From Citrobacter sedlakii NBRC 105722 (lineage in GTDB: Bacteria; Pseudomonadota; Gammaproteobacteria; Enterobacterales; Enterobacteriaceae), in NCBI RefSeq assembly GCF_000759835.1, contig NZ_BBNB01000002.1, forward strand, positions 372,001-436,000: a stretch of 64,000 bases of DNA. Reading direction: 5' to 3'. The position numbers were made by a program, and so were the translations under genes. The notes below the pieces were generated by a model. The model worked only from the letters and a program-made list of their open reading frames with translations, did not search any database and had not been told where the DNA came from. Positions 1 through 8,337 of this stretch are shown piece after piece (the stretch's first letter is position 1; each line of letters begins with the position of its first letter).

Positions 1-229
1 TTGCGACCAGGAATTCCCACCAGGCCGCCAGCAGACTTTTATTTCCGGTATAGCCCGGCCCTGGCACCTGATTATGGAATTGCCCATCACGATAATTGAC
101 GGACTGTTCAAACTGGCTGAGCTGAGCCCCTTGCGGCGCCTGACCGAAGCCAGCATTGAGGACAAACGGTAACGTTGCGGCACTGGCAATGATCATCATA
201 ACAACCACACAAACTGTGAGACGCTTCAT
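1..229 (-). CDS. romA: MBL-fold metallo-hydrolase RomA, N-terminal part (runs off window)
   Basis: The reading frame starts at ATG 229 behind a good ribosome site (AGGTCAGGA) and is still open at position 1, giving 76 codons. Residues 1-25 form a hydrophobic signal or anchor segment. They are followed by a stretch ending in NYRDGQFHNQVPGPGY, the N-terminal pattern of the NAPE-PLD/UlaG-like metallo-beta-lactamase-fold family; the metal-binding HxHxDH motif would lie outside the window. The gene is divergent from ramR across a RamR-type operator, the arrangement known for romA-ramA in Klebsiella and Enterobacter. The name therefore rests on family plus context. RomA has been linked to outer-membrane protein expression, but its substrate is not established. 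ramA would be expected just to the left. Confidence 0.72.
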   Translation of the reverse strand, partial: MKRLTVCVVVMMIIASAATLPFVLNAGFGQAPQGAQLSQFEQSVNYRDGQFHNQVPGPGYTGNKSLLAAWWEFLVA

Positions 230-284
230 ATCCTGACCTGAAAACGCGCTCCCGTCCGGTAGTCTGCGCGGCTGACTCTTGATT

Positions 285-304
285 ATGAGTGAGTAAGCAC
301 TCAT
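285..304. promoter_or_regulatory. RamR operator (inverted repeat)
   Basis: The arms ATGAGTG and CACTCAT form a perfect 7-bp inverted repeat around a 6-bp spacer. This equals the RamR-binding palindrome ATGAGTG-N6-CACTCAT described upstream of ramA in Salmonella. It lies in the 189-bp region between the divergent romA and ramR, where it can repress romA(-ramA) and possibly ramR itself. Confidence 0.85.
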
Positions 305-418
305 TATAGAAATCGGAAATTTCGCGTCAAGACGTTTTTCAATCTTTGACATTCCCCGTTGCGGCGCTGCAAAGGCCGTGTTTCAATTCGGGTTTTAGAC
401 TGATAAGGGTAAAATGTA

Positions 419-1000
419 GTGGCTCGTCCGAAGAGTGAAGACAAAAAACTGGCATTACTGGAGGCAGCAACCACGGCAATCGCGCAGTCCGGGATCGCGG
501 CTTCTACCGCCGTGATTGCCCGCAATGCAGGCGTGGCGGAAGGAACATTGTTTCGCTATTTCGCGACCAAAGACGAGTTAATTAACGAACTTTACCTCCA
601 TCTTAAGCACAGCCTGTGTCAGTCAATGATCGCCAGGCTGGATCGCTCGCTGACCGACGCCAAAGCGATGACCTTTTATATCTGGAGCAGCTATATCCGC
701 TGGGGGCTGGAACAGACGCACGGGCACCGCGCGATACGCCAACTGGCGGTCAGCGAGAAAATCACCAAAGAGACAGAACAAAAGGCCGACGCCATGTTTC
801 CTGAGCTGCACGATCTTTGCCATCGTGCGGTCCTGCCGGTCTTTATGTCAGACGAATATCGCGCCTTCGGCGACGCGCTGTTTTTAACCCTGGCCGAAAC
901 CACCATGGAGTTTGCCACTCGCGAACCGGCTCGCGCCAGTGAGTTTATCTCTCTCGGTTTTGAAGCGATGTGGCGCGCCCTCACCCGCGAGGAATTCTGA
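419..1000 (+). CDS. ramR: TetR-family repressor RamR of the ramA multidrug-resistance regulon
   Basis: This 193-residue TetR-family repressor starts at GTG 419, with AAGGGT about ten bases upstream. The N-terminal helix-turn-helix spans about residues 10-50 ([22 protein letters not shown]). The sequence matches my memory of Salmonella RamR along its whole length. The residues reported to line its drug- and bile-binding pocket (Y59, W89, D152, F155) are all present. RamR represses ramA, whose product activates acrAB-tolC; ligand binding lowers RamR's DNA affinity. The gene is divergent from romA, with a RamR operator between them. Its stop codon overlaps the ybdF start (TGATG), so the two are probably co-transcribed and translationally coupled. 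Pocket residue roles are from the literature; the rest is seen here. Confidence 0.93.
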   Translation: MARPKSEDKKLALLEAATTAIAQSGIAASTAVIARNAGVAEGTLFRYFATKDELINELYLHLKHSLCQSMIARLDRSLTDAKAMTFYIWSSYIRWGLEQTHGHRAIRQLAVSEKITKETEQKADAMFPELHDLCHRAVLPVFMSDEYRAFGDALFLTLAETTMEFATREPARASEFISLGFEAMWRALTREEF

Positions 1001-1368
1001 TGAATGATAAAACGCTGTATGATTGCGCGCGCCGTCTGGCGTTGGCTTTTCCGTTTACCGAACATTGCTGGCCGTTTGGCCCAGAATATGACGTCTTTAA
1101 AGTGGGCGGTAAGATCTTCATGATTGCCACCGACGTGAACAATCGCAGAGTGATTAATCTGAAGTCCGATCCGCAAAAATCGCTGTTAAATCAGCAGATA
1201 TACCCGAGCATCACGCCTGGTTACCACATGAACAAAAAGCACTGGATTTCCGTCACGCCCGGCGACGATATCAGCGAGTCGCTGCTGGAAGAACTGGTTA
1301 ACGATTCGTGGAATCTGGTAGTTGACGGTCTGACGAAGCGCGACCAAAAACGGATCCGCCCGCGCTGA
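1000..1368 (+). CDS. ybdF: MmcQ/YjbR-type DNA-binding-like protein YbdF
   Basis: The protein has 122 residues, the same length as E. coli YbdF, with the typical block [18 protein letters not shown] followed by [30 protein letters not shown] (positions about 25-90). This belongs to the MmcQ/YjbR (DUF419, CyaY-like fold) family, whose members are suspected to bind DNA; the cellular role is unknown. The start at ATG 1000 is chosen because it restores the E. coli N-terminus ([15 protein letters not shown]), overlaps the ramR stop as TGATG, and has GAGG just upstream inside ramR. A longer frame from 970 has no better ribosome site. Confidence 0.9.
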   Translation: MNDKTLYDCARRLALAFPFTEHCWPFGPEYDVFKVGGKIFMIATDVNNRRVINLKSDPQKSLLNQQIYPSITPGYHMNKKHWISVTPGDDISESLLEELVNDSWNLVVDGLTKRDQKRIRPR

Positions 1369-1467
1369 TTGGTCGTGACAGACGATAACTGTTTTCGCAT
1401 TTTCTCACTTATCATCTGCCGGAGAACCTTGTACCCTGCGGGGTAATAAAACAAACCGGGAGTAGTT

Positions 1468-2121
1468 ATGGATATCGTATCAGTTGCCTTAAAACGTCAT
1501 TCCACCAAGGCCTTCGACCCCAGCAAAAAATTGACCGCTGAACAGGCAGAAAAGATAAAAACGCTGCTGCAATACAGCCCGTCCAGCACCAACTCTCAGC
1601 CGTGGCACTTTATTATCGCCAGCACCGACGAAGGCAAGGCGCGCGTCGCGAAGTCTGCCGCCGGAAACTATGTGTTTAATGAACGCAAAATGCTCGACGC
1701 TTCACACGTGGTGGTGTTCTGCGCCAAAACGGCGATGGACGACGCCTGGCTGGAGCGCGTGGTCGATCAGGAGGAGGCGGATGGTCGCTTCCCGAACGCC
1801 GAAGCAAAAGCGGCTAACCACAAAGGCCGCACCTTCTTCGCCGATATGCACCGTAAAACCCTTCACGATGATGCGCACTGGATGGCAAAACAGGTTTACC
1901 TGAACGTGGGGAACTTCCTGCTCGGCGTCGCCGCGCTGGGGCTGGACGCCGTACCTATCGAAGGTTTTGACGCTGAGATCCTTGACGCCGAATTTGGCCT
2001 GAAAGATAAAGGGTTCACCAGCGTGGTCGTGGTCCCTGTCGGTCATCACAGCGTCGAAGATTTCAATGCTTCACTGCCGAAATCCCGCCTGCCGTTATCC
2101 ACTACCCTGACGGAAGTGTAA
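1468..2121 (+). CDS. nfsB: Oxygen-insensitive NAD(P)H nitroreductase / dihydropteridine reductase
   Basis: This 217-residue flavoprotein is nearly identical to E. coli NfsB. It reduces nitroaromatics such as nitrofurans by two-electron steps using NADH or NADPH, and works as a cytoplasmic FMN homodimer. FMN-binding blocks are visible at RHSTKAF (10-16) and PSSTNSQPW (38-46), with the conserved [11 protein letters not shown] segment near residues 155-165. GGGAG precedes the ATG. In E. coli, nfsB belongs to the MarA/SoxS/Rob regulon, and here it lies immediately downstream of ramR-ybdF. I did not find a mar box that I would defend in the 99-bp upstream gap. Confidence 0.97.
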   Translation: MDIVSVALKRHSTKAFDPSKKLTAEQAEKIKTLLQYSPSSTNSQPWHFIIASTDEGKARVAKSAAGNYVFNERKMLDASHVVVFCAKTAMDDAWLERVVDQEEADGRFPNAEAKAANHKGRTFFADMHRKTLHDDAHWMAKQVYLNVGNFLLGVAALGLDAVPIEGFDAEILDAEFGLKDKGFTSVVVVPVGHHSVEDFNASLPKSRLPLSTTLTEV

Positions 2122-2137
2122 CTATTGAGATAAGAAT

Positions 2138-2165
2138 GCCAGGCAGCAGTCCGTTGCTGGCTGGC
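2138..2165. terminator. Hairpin downstream of nfsB
   Basis: An 11-bp stem with one mismatch (GCCAGGCAGCA / TGCTGGCTGGC) and a 6-nt loop begins 16 bp after the nfsB stop. It lacks a T-tract, so it may protect the mRNA end rather than terminate transcription. Confidence 0.45.
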
Positions 2166-2361
2166 AAATTATCAGGACATTCCTCATTACTTCCCCGCGC
2201 CATAAGTCCTGAACTGGATCAGAGTTTACTCGCACCCGTAATGGCGAATAAATACACTTATGATTTATTCCGGGGTTATATCATGTTCCCCACTCACTCT
2301 CTTTTTCGCCAGAATTGATATCGCGGGAGCCTGAAGCTGGCAAAATTTGCATAAACTCCGT

Positions 2362-2388
2362 ACAGCGGTCATCATAGGCCGCTGTTTT
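2362..2388 (+). terminator. Terminator-like hairpin just upstream of ybdG
   Basis: The stem ACAGCGGTC / GGCCGCTGT (9 pairs, including one G-T wobble) has the loop ATCATA and is followed directly by TTTT. It ends about 15 bp before the ybdG ATG and abuts the ribosome site AAAGGAG. It could end nfsB read-through or, if the ybdG promoter lies further upstream, act as a leader attenuator. The rest of 2122-2361 shows no convincing gene. Confidence 0.55.
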
Positions 2389-2402
2389 ATAAAGGAGACG
2401 TT

Positions 2403-3650
2403 ATGCAGGATTTAATTACCCAGGTCGAAGATTTAGCGGGTATAGAGATGAATCACACCACGTCGCTGGTGATGATTTTTGGCATTATTTTCCTTACCGC
2501 CGTGATTGTGCATATCATTTTGCACTGGGTGGTTCTACGCACATTCGAAAAACGCGCCACCGCCAGTTCGCGCCTGTGGCTGCAAATTATTACGCAAAAT
2601 AAATTATTCCACCGCCTGGCGTTTACCCTTCAGGGGATCATCGTCAATATCCAGGCGGCGCTGTGGCTGCAAAAAGGCAGCGAGGCGGCAGAAATGTTAA
2701 CCACCTGCGCGCAGCTGTGGATCATGATGTATGCCCTGCTGTCGCTGTTCTCCCTGCTGGACGTGATTTTTAATTTGTCGCAGAAATTACCGGCGGCATC
2801 TCAGCTTCCGCTCAAAGGCATCTTTCAGGGAATCAAACTGATTAGCGCGATTATCGTTGGCATTCTGATGATTTCGCTGTTAATTGGCCAGTCGCCAGCG
2901 ATTTTAATAAGCGGCCTGGGCGCGATGGCGGCGGTGTTAATGCTGGTGTTTAAAGATCCAATCCTGGGGCTGGTCGCCGGGATCCAACTGTCCGCCAACG
3001 ACATGCTTAAGCTGGGCGACTGGCTGGAGATGCCGAAATACGGCGCGGACGGCGCGGTGATCGACATCGGACTGACGACCGTAAAAGTGCGTAACTGGGA
3101 TAACACCATCACCACCATTCCGACCTGGTCGCTGGTCTCTGACTCGTTCAAAAACTGGAGCGGCATGTCGGCTTCCGGTGGTCGGCGTATTAAGCGCAGC
3201 ATCAACATTGACGCCACCAGCATTCATTTTCTTGATGAAGATGAAAAAGCGCGCCTGTATAAAGCGCAACTGCTGAAACCCTATTTAGATACCCGTCATC
3301 AGGAAATTGACGCCTGGAACCAGCAGCGCAAGGCGCCGGAATCCGTATTAAACCATCGCCGGATGACCAATATCGGCACCTTCCGCGCCTATCTGAACGA
3401 GTATTTACGTAACCATCCGCGCATTCGCCAGGATATGACGTTAATGGTGCGCCAGCTCGCCCCGGACGATCACGGACTGCCGATGGAAATTTATGCTTTC
3501 ACCAATACCGTGGTCTGGCTGGAATATGAAAGTATTCAGGCCGATATTTTCGACCACATTTTTTCGGTGGTGGAAGAGTTTGGTTTACGCATTCATCAGT
3601 CGCCGACCGGCAACGATATTCGCTCGCTGGCCAGCGCATTGCCGAAATAA
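2403..3650 (+). CDS. ybdG: Miniconductance mechanosensitive channel YbdG
   Basis: The 415-residue MscS-family inner-membrane protein matches E. coli YbdG in length and sequence. Five hydrophobic segments precede and include the pore-lining helix (about residues 15-200), which contains [26 protein letters not shown], the TM3/beta-domain junction of this family. A soluble beta/alpha-beta vestibule domain follows ([29 protein letters not shown]). It contributes to adaptation to osmotic downshock. AAAGGAG lies 5 bp before the ATG. The gene converges on the LacI-type regulator gene with one base between their stop codons, and there is no room for a terminator there. Confidence 0.95.
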   Translation: MQDLITQVEDLAGIEMNHTTSLVMIFGIIFLTAVIVHIILHWVVLRTFEKRATASSRLWLQIITQNKLFHRLAFTLQGIIVNIQAALWLQKGSEAAEMLTTCAQLWIMMYALLSLFSLLDVIFNLSQKLPAASQLPLKGIFQGIKLISAIIVGILMISLLIGQSPAILISGLGAMAAVLMLVFKDPILGLVAGIQLSANDMLKLGDWLEMPKYGADGAVIDIGLTTVKVRNWDNTITTIPTWSLVSDSFKNWSGMSASGGRRIKRSINIDATSIHFLDEDEKARLYKAQLLKPYLDTRHQEIDAWNQQRKAPESVLNHRRMTNIGTFRAYLNEYLRNHPRIRQDMTLMVRQLAPDDHGLPMEIYAFTNTVVWLEYESIQADIFDHIFSVVEEFGLRIHQSPTGNDIRSLASALPK

Positions 3651-3651
3651 C

Positions 3652-4623
3652 TCAGGTACTGGCGCGCGAAACATAGCGCCAGTTCATCATCACCCTTTCC
3701 GTCGGCGCATCCGGATTATCGATCTTATTTAAAAGCAGCTCGACCGCCTTGCGCCCGATATCCCGCGACGGTTGTTCGATGGTGGTCAGTGAGACCATTT
3801 CCGCCACTTCCGTGCCGTCAAACCCTACCACGGCGATATCTTCCGGCACCCGCAGCCCGGCCTGTTCAATGGCGCGTAGCGCCCCTGCCGCCAGCGTGTC
3901 GGAAACAGCAAATACCGCATCCGGCGGGGTATTCTGGAGTAACGCTTGCATCGCCTTCCTGCCCGCGCCGGAGCTGAGATCGCTGGCGTATTCCACCGCC
4001 TGGTAATCGAGATCGCGAAGGTGAATAACGCTCTTATAGCCACGCTCACGCAGGCGGGCGTATTTATAGCTCAGGTCATGGTTGATAAGCGCAATACGCT
4101 GCCGTCCGCTGTCGGCAAGCTGACTGACCACATGCTGCGAGGCATCGACGTCGTTAATTCCCACGCAGGAAACCGCGCCCGCATCGGCGTATTCCGCACA
4201 CTGTACCCACGGCGCGTTGCCAATCAGTTCCGCGAGTCCCGGCAGTTTCGAGAAGGCATCCATGGTGATAATGCCGTCGACGATTTTGCCGGACAGCAGG
4301 CTCAGGCCCGAACGGGAACGTTCGATATCGGAACCGGAATTGCACAACAGAATCCGGTAGCCATTTTTCTCCGCCTCTTCTTCAATGCCTTTGACCACTT
4401 CAGCGCAAAACGGGTTCGCGATATTAGAGACCATCACCAGAATCATATAACTTCGTGCGGTGCGTAACTGCCGCGCCAGCAGGTTTGGCTGATAGTTACT
4501 CTCTTTGATCGCCTGCAGCACCCGCTCGCGGTTTTTCGCCTTCACCGTATCGCTGTTATTGAGCACGCGCGACACCGTAGCCACCGACACGCCAGCCAGC
4601 CTGGCGATTTTCTGAATAGACAT
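3652..4623 (-). CDS. LacI/GalR-family repressor of the adjacent sugar operon
   Basis: This 323-residue regulator has a classic LacI helix-turn-helix at residues 2-23 (SIQKIARLAGVSVATVSRVLNN) and a hinge near residue 50. A periplasmic-binding-protein-like effector domain follows (about 60-320, including DAVFAVSDTLAAGALRAIEQAGLRVPEDIAVVGFDG). It lies just downstream of, and on the same strand as, the oxidoreductase/isomerase/symporter genes. It probably acts at the two identical LacI-type palindromes upstream of the symporter gene. The effector is unknown and presumably a sugar or glycoside. I do not recognise it as a named E. coli repressor. Confidence 0.88.
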   Translation of the reverse strand: MSIQKIARLAGVSVATVSRVLNNSDTVKAKNRERVLQAIKESNYQPNLLARQLRTARSYMILVMVSNIANPFCAEVVKGIEEEAEKNGYRILLCNSGSDIERSRSGLSLLSGKIVDGIITMDAFSKLPGLAELIGNAPWVQCAEYADAGAVSCVGINDVDASQHVVSQLADSGRQRIALINHDLSYKYARLRERGYKSVIHLRDLDYQAVEYASDLSSGAGRKAMQALLQNTPPDAVFAVSDTLAAGALRAIEQAGLRVPEDIAVVGFDGTEVAEMVSLTTIEQPSRDIGRKAVELLLNKIDNPDAPTERVMMNWRYVSRAST

Positions 4624-4676
4624 AACGACGACACATCCTGCGGTTAGCGTTTTGTGCAGGCTATCATAAATTTATT

Positions 4677-4693
4677 GCCCGGCGAACCGGGCG
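4677..4693 (-). terminator. Hairpin after the oxidoreductase gene
   Basis: A short GC-rich stem (CCCGG / CCGGG with loop CGAA) lies between the oxidoreductase stop and the regulator start. On the minus strand it is followed by AATAAATTT, a weak terminator context. Confidence 0.4.
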
Positions 4694-4698
4694 ACGAG

Positions 4699-5841
4699 TC
4701 ATTGTTCAACGCGCATCCAGCGCTGCTGCTGATGGCTTTTCACAATGGCGTCAATGATATACATCACGTTAGCGCCGTCATGGAAGGTTGCGAACTGCGG
4801 CGCCTCCGGCATCGCTCCCGTCTGCACTGCCCGGTAGTACTGCGCCAGCATATTTTTGAAGGCATCCGGCCAGCCTTCAATGTGTCCACCGGGAAAGTGG
4901 GCGCTGTCGGCCACGTCAGGGGTCATCAGCCCTGGATCGTCGCTCAGCGTTTGATTGGCCTGCGCGCGATGGCCGATCCACAGCCGCTGCGGGATTTCCT
5001 GATCCCACGCCACCGACCGCTCGCTGCCATTTACCTCAAACGTCAGGCGGTTTTTGCGCCCGGCGCTCACCTGCGAGACGCTAAAGCTGCCTTTGCTGCC
5101 GTCGTCAAAGCGGAACAGCACCGAACCATAATCTTCGGTGGTGACCCGCTTGTCTTCGTACTGCGCGTTTTCGTCTTGAGTGAAGGTCTGATTACCCGCT
5201 ACGTTAGACTTGCGCGTCGGCCAGACGATGGCGAGATCGGCCATCACCTCCGTAATGCGCCTGCCGGTGACAAACTGCACCGTGTCGCACCAGTGGGAGC
5301 CGATATCCGCCACCGCCCGCGATGCGCCGCCCAGTGCGGCATCCACCCGCCAGTTGTCGTCGGTTTCCAGCAGCATCCAGTCCTGCAAATAGCTGCCGTG
5401 CGAAGCAAACAGCCGCCCAATGCTGCCCGCGCGCATCATACTCGCCGCCTGGCGCACCATTGCAAACTGGCGATAGACGAAGCTCACACCGTGCACCACG
5501 CCCGCCTGCTCCGCCAGCGTCACCAGCTCGCGCGCCTCGTCCGGGGTCATGCACAGCGGTTTTTCTGAAAATACGTGCTTACCCGCACGCAGGATCTTGC
5601 GGTTGATCTCCGCGTGCAGGTGGTTCGGCGTGCAGTTGTGCACCACGTGCAAATCAGGGTGCGCGAGCAGTTCCTCCACGCTGGCGCAGGCGTGCGGCAC
5701 GTTAAGCTGGCGCGCTTTCTCCTGCGCCCCGGCAAACACACCGTCGCAGAGCGCCACCACCTGCACAAACCCGAGGCGCCTGAGCGCCTCGATATGCGCC
5801 GGGCCGATAAACCCGCTGCCGATAATGCCGACATTAATCAT
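4699..5841 (-). CDS. Gfo/Idh/MocA-family NAD(P)-dependent sugar oxidoreductase
   Basis: The protein has 380 residues from ATG 5841. This start has AGGGGGC upstream and overlaps the stop of the isomerase-like gene by 8 bp; an upstream extension to 5874 has no ribosome site. The N-terminal Rossmann fold carries GSGFIG (8-13). The family EKP motif with its catalytic lysine is at 93-95, and the DIGSHWCD block (179-186) supplies the catalytic Asp/His pair. Members oxidise a sugar ring hydroxyl to a keto group with NAD(P). Coupling to a xylose-isomerase-like protein and a symporter recalls inositol and 3-keto-glycoside pathways such as YcjS/YcjR, but the substrate cannot be read from the sequence. 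Confidence 0.88.
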   Translation of the reverse strand: MINVGIIGSGFIGPAHIEALRRLGFVQVVALCDGVFAGAQEKARQLNVPHACASVEELLAHPDLHVVHNCTPNHLHAEINRKILRAGKHVFSEKPLCMTPDEARELVTLAEQAGVVHGVSFVYRQFAMVRQAASMMRAGSIGRLFASHGSYLQDWMLLETDDNWRVDAALGGASRAVADIGSHWCDTVQFVTGRRITEVMADLAIVWPTRKSNVAGNQTFTQDENAQYEDKRVTTEDYGSVLFRFDDGSKGSFSVSQVSAGRKNRLTFEVNGSERSVAWDQEIPQRLWIGHRAQANQTLSDDPGLMTPDVADSAHFPGGHIEGWPDAFKNMLAQYYRAVQTGAMPEAPQFATFHDGANVMYIIDAIVKSHQQQRWMRVEQ

Positions 5842-6859
5842 CGTTGCCCCCTGCGGCAAAATCATCAAACGCACGTCCGGAAACGGGAATGATGTGGCGG
5901 CGGATAAACGCGCTGCCCTCCCTGGCGCCGGTATCGCCCTCCTTCAGGCAGCACTCCCACTCCAGCACCGCCCAGCCGTCGTAGTCGTACTGGGTCAGCT
6001 TGCTGAAGATACCTTTAAAGTCAATCTGCCCGTCGCCGAGCGACCGGAAGCGGCCAGCGCGGTTGATCCACGGCTGATAGCCGCCGTAAGCGCCGCTGCG
6101 CCCGTTGGGGCGGAACTCGGCGTCCTTAACGTGAAACGCTTTTATACGCGTATGGTAGATGTCGATAAAAGCCAGATAATCCATCTGCTGCAACAGCATA
6201 TGGCTTGGGTCGTAGAGTATGTTGCAGCGCGGATGGTTATCCACCAGCGCAAGAAAACGCTCGAAGGTCACGCCGTCATGCAGATCTTCCCCCGGATGCA
6301 GCTCAAAGCAGACGTCAACGCCCTGCTCGTCGAAGGCGTCCAGAATTGGCCGCCAGCGGTCTGCCAGTTCCTGAAACGCTTCCTGAAAACGCTGCTCGTT
6401 ATGCGGCGGCCACGGGTAGAAAAACGGCCACGCCAGCGAGCCGGAGAAGGTGGCATGGGCTTTCAGGCCTAACCGGGCGGACGCCACCGCCGCCTGCTTC
6501 AGCTTTTCTGTTGCCCACGCCCGGCGCGCCGCATCGTTACCGCGCACGGACGCGGGCGCGAAGTGGTCAAACGCCTCGCTGTAAACCGGGTTTACCGCCA
6601 CAAGCTGCCCTTCCAGATGGGTCGACAGTTCGCTGATGACCAGCCCATGCGCGGCAAGCTTACTGGTGATGTCATCGCAGTAGGCCTGGCTTTCTGCGGC
6701 TTTCTCGACATCAAAAATGTGCGGATGGTTACAGGGGATCTGCACCGCCCTGTAGCCCTTCGCCGCTGCCCATTCGGCCAGCCCGTCGAGCGTGTTGAAC
6801 GGCGCGTTCTCACCAATAAACTGCGACAAAAATATGCCGGGCCCTTTTATCGTCCTCAT
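5834..6859 (-). CDS. Xylose-isomerase-like TIM-barrel sugar isomerase/epimerase
   Basis: This 341-residue protein belongs to the AP_endonuc_2/IolE-like family of sugar phosphate isomerases/epimerases. A metal site typical of the fold can be assigned: E186 (CFELHPGE), D217 (YDPSH), H243 (KAFHVKD) and E300 (VLEWE). It lies between the symporter and oxidoreductase genes, overlapping the latter by 8 bp, so the three are one transcript. The likely role is to isomerise, epimerise or cleave the keto-sugar made by the oxidoreductase. IolE-type dehydratase and YcjR-type 3-keto epimerase remain alternatives. Confidence 0.86.
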   Translation of the reverse strand: MRTIKGPGIFLSQFIGENAPFNTLDGLAEWAAAKGYRAVQIPCNHPHIFDVEKAAESQAYCDDITSKLAAHGLVISELSTHLEGQLVAVNPVYSEAFDHFAPASVRGNDAARRAWATEKLKQAAVASARLGLKAHATFSGSLAWPFFYPWPPHNEQRFQEAFQELADRWRPILDAFDEQGVDVCFELHPGEDLHDGVTFERFLALVDNHPRCNILYDPSHMLLQQMDYLAFIDIYHTRIKAFHVKDAEFRPNGRSGAYGGYQPWINRAGRFRSLGDGQIDFKGIFSKLTQYDYDGWAVLEWECCLKEGDTGAREGSAFIRRHIIPVSGRAFDDFAAGGNDD

Positions 6860-6874
6860 ACCCCCTCCTGAACA

Positions 6875-8110
6875 TTACGCCTTGTCATCGTCATACTTAA
6901 ACGTGAGAAGGAAAATCAGCGCGATCGCTGCGGCAGCCACCGCCGGGATCCACCAGAATGTCACCCATGCCTGCGGCACGGTCTGCCCGGCCACCAGGCG
7001 GTTATAGAGCGCGCCGGAAATCTGCGAGCCGAGCAGCATGCCGATGCCGTAGGTAAACATTACGATCATGCTCTGGGCCTGACCTTTGACCTTTTCACCG
7101 GCGACCCGGTCGGTATAGATAAAGCCGACGACAAAGAAGAAATCGTAGCAGACGCCGTGCAGCAGGATGCCGAGATAGAGCAGGATGCGCCCCTCCTCGC
7201 TGACGCCCAGCGCGAACATGGCATAACGCACGAACCACGCCAGCATGCCGATCAGCAGCATCACCTTCACGCCCAGGCGGCGGAACAGCAGCGGGATGAC
7301 CAGCATGAAGAAGATTTCGGACATCTGCCCGAAGGACATGGCGGTACTGACGTCGGCAATGCCGGCATCCGCCAGATACGAGGCGGTGTAGGCGTAGTAG
7401 GTTCCCAGCGGGACGGAGATCAGCATCGCGCAGACGGAGAAGACGAAAAAGTGGCGGGTTTTGAGCAGCGCGAAGGCATCCGCGCAGAAGAGATCCCGCA
7501 CCCTGACCGGCAGGCCTTTCGCCGGGGCTGGCGTGTGCGGCAGCGTCAGGCTATAGATCGCCAGCAGCACGGAGCTTGCCGCCGCCACCTGGAAGATGGT
7601 GACGCTGGACGCCACGCCGGTGACGCCGATAAAAATGCCCGCCACGATCCAGCCGATGGTGCCGAACACGCGCACCACCGGGAAGGTTTTATCCACGTTC
7701 GCCAGGCTGTGAAAGGCGATATTGTTGGTCAGCGCCAGTGTCGGCATGTAGCAGAGCGTGTAGCCAAACAGCAGGCTAATCAGCAGCGCGCCGTTTTCGG
7801 CAATCAGCGCGCCCGGCACGAACCACAGGATTGCCGCGCCGGCCAGGTGCATCACCGCCATCACCTTCTGCGAGGCGAAGAAGCGATCCACCAGCATCCC
7901 GAGCACGAACGGCGAAAGAATGGAGGCGATTGGCCCGGCGGAGAACGCATCGCCAATCAGCAAAGACATGTTGTGCCGGGTCATTACCAGGCCGAGCGTG
8001 ACCGACCAGCTCCCCCAGATGAAAAATTGCAGAAACATCATTAGCGACAGACGCGGCACCAGCAGCCGGTGCTGTGTTATCGCCTTTTCACTACTTTCAG
8101 TTGACACCAT
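6875..8110 (-). CDS. NHS-type MFS symporter (YegT/NupG-like), probable glycoside importer
   Basis: The protein has 411 residues and about 12 hydrophobic helices. The first (LSLMMFLQFFIWGSWSVTLG, about 20-39) and the segment VRVFGTIGWIVAGIFIG are characteristic of the nucleoside:H+ symporter family (NupG, XapB, YegT). The start is ATG 8110 (MVSTESSEKA), six bases after AGGGTGAGG; four more codons upstream are unsupported. It is the first gene of the operon, 20 bp from the nearer LacI operator. NHS transporters linked to MocA/IolE-type genes often carry sugars or glycosides rather than nucleosides; that is inference from context. Confidence 0.87.
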   Translation of the reverse strand: MVSTESSEKAITQHRLLVPRLSLMMFLQFFIWGSWSVTLGLVMTRHNMSLLIGDAFSAGPIASILSPFVLGMLVDRFFASQKVMAVMHLAGAAILWFVPGALIAENGALLISLLFGYTLCYMPTLALTNNIAFHSLANVDKTFPVVRVFGTIGWIVAGIFIGVTGVASSVTIFQVAAASSVLLAIYSLTLPHTPAPAKGLPVRVRDLFCADAFALLKTRHFFVFSVCAMLISVPLGTYYAYTASYLADAGIADVSTAMSFGQMSEIFFMLVIPLLFRRLGVKVMLLIGMLAWFVRYAMFALGVSEEGRILLYLGILLHGVCYDFFFVVGFIYTDRVAGEKVKGQAQSMIVMFTYGIGMLLGSQISGALYNRLVAGQTVPQAWVTFWWIPAVAAAAIALIFLLTFKYDDDKA

Positions 8111-8130
8111 GATAAGCCTCACCCTTAAAA

Positions 8131-8142
8131 GTAATCGATTAC
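8131..8142. promoter_or_regulatory. LacI-family operator, promoter-proximal copy
   Basis: A perfect 12-bp palindrome GTAATCGATTAC embedded in AAAA...AAA lies 20 bp upstream of the symporter start. The central CG dyad is typical of LacI/GalR operators. An identical copy lies 31 bp away (centre to centre). Confidence 0.82.
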
Positions 8143-8161
8143 AAAATGCAACAAATAAAAA

Positions 8162-8173
8162 GTAATCGATTAC
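8162..8173. promoter_or_regulatory. LacI-family operator, distal copy
   Basis: A second exact GTAATCGATTAC sits about three helical turns from the first, on the same face of the DNA. This favours cooperative binding or promoter occlusion by the LacI-type repressor encoded at the end of the cluster. Confidence 0.8.
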
Positions 8174-8305
8174 AAATTAAAGTTCCTGCGAATCGAAACA
8201 GAATTGAGAGGGGGGTCACGATAAAGGTGGAGCGGTACATTAAGGGCCCGGCAGGCGCAGTACCGCCAGGCTTAAAACGGGTGCGGCTGGGTGTCCTCAC
8301 CCCGC

Positions 8306-8326
8306 CCCTCTCCCTGAGGGAGAGGG
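8306..8326. repeat. CCCTCTCC palindrome downstream of pheP
   Basis: CCCTCTCC and GGAGAGGG form an 8-bp stem in the gap between pheP and the sugar operon. This pyrimidine-rich palindrome type recurs between enterobacterial genes. The remainder of 8174-8337 shows no gene. Confidence 0.5.
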
Positions 8327-8337
8327 AGAAAAGCAGA

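Noticed and set aside
1369-1467. A mar/sox/rob box in front of nfsB
   Set aside because: Expected from E. coli, but no 20-bp match was good enough to report by eye.
2136-2318. A 60-codon frame between nfsB and ybdG
   Set aside because: It covers the nfsB hairpin, has no ribosome site and no recognisable sequence.
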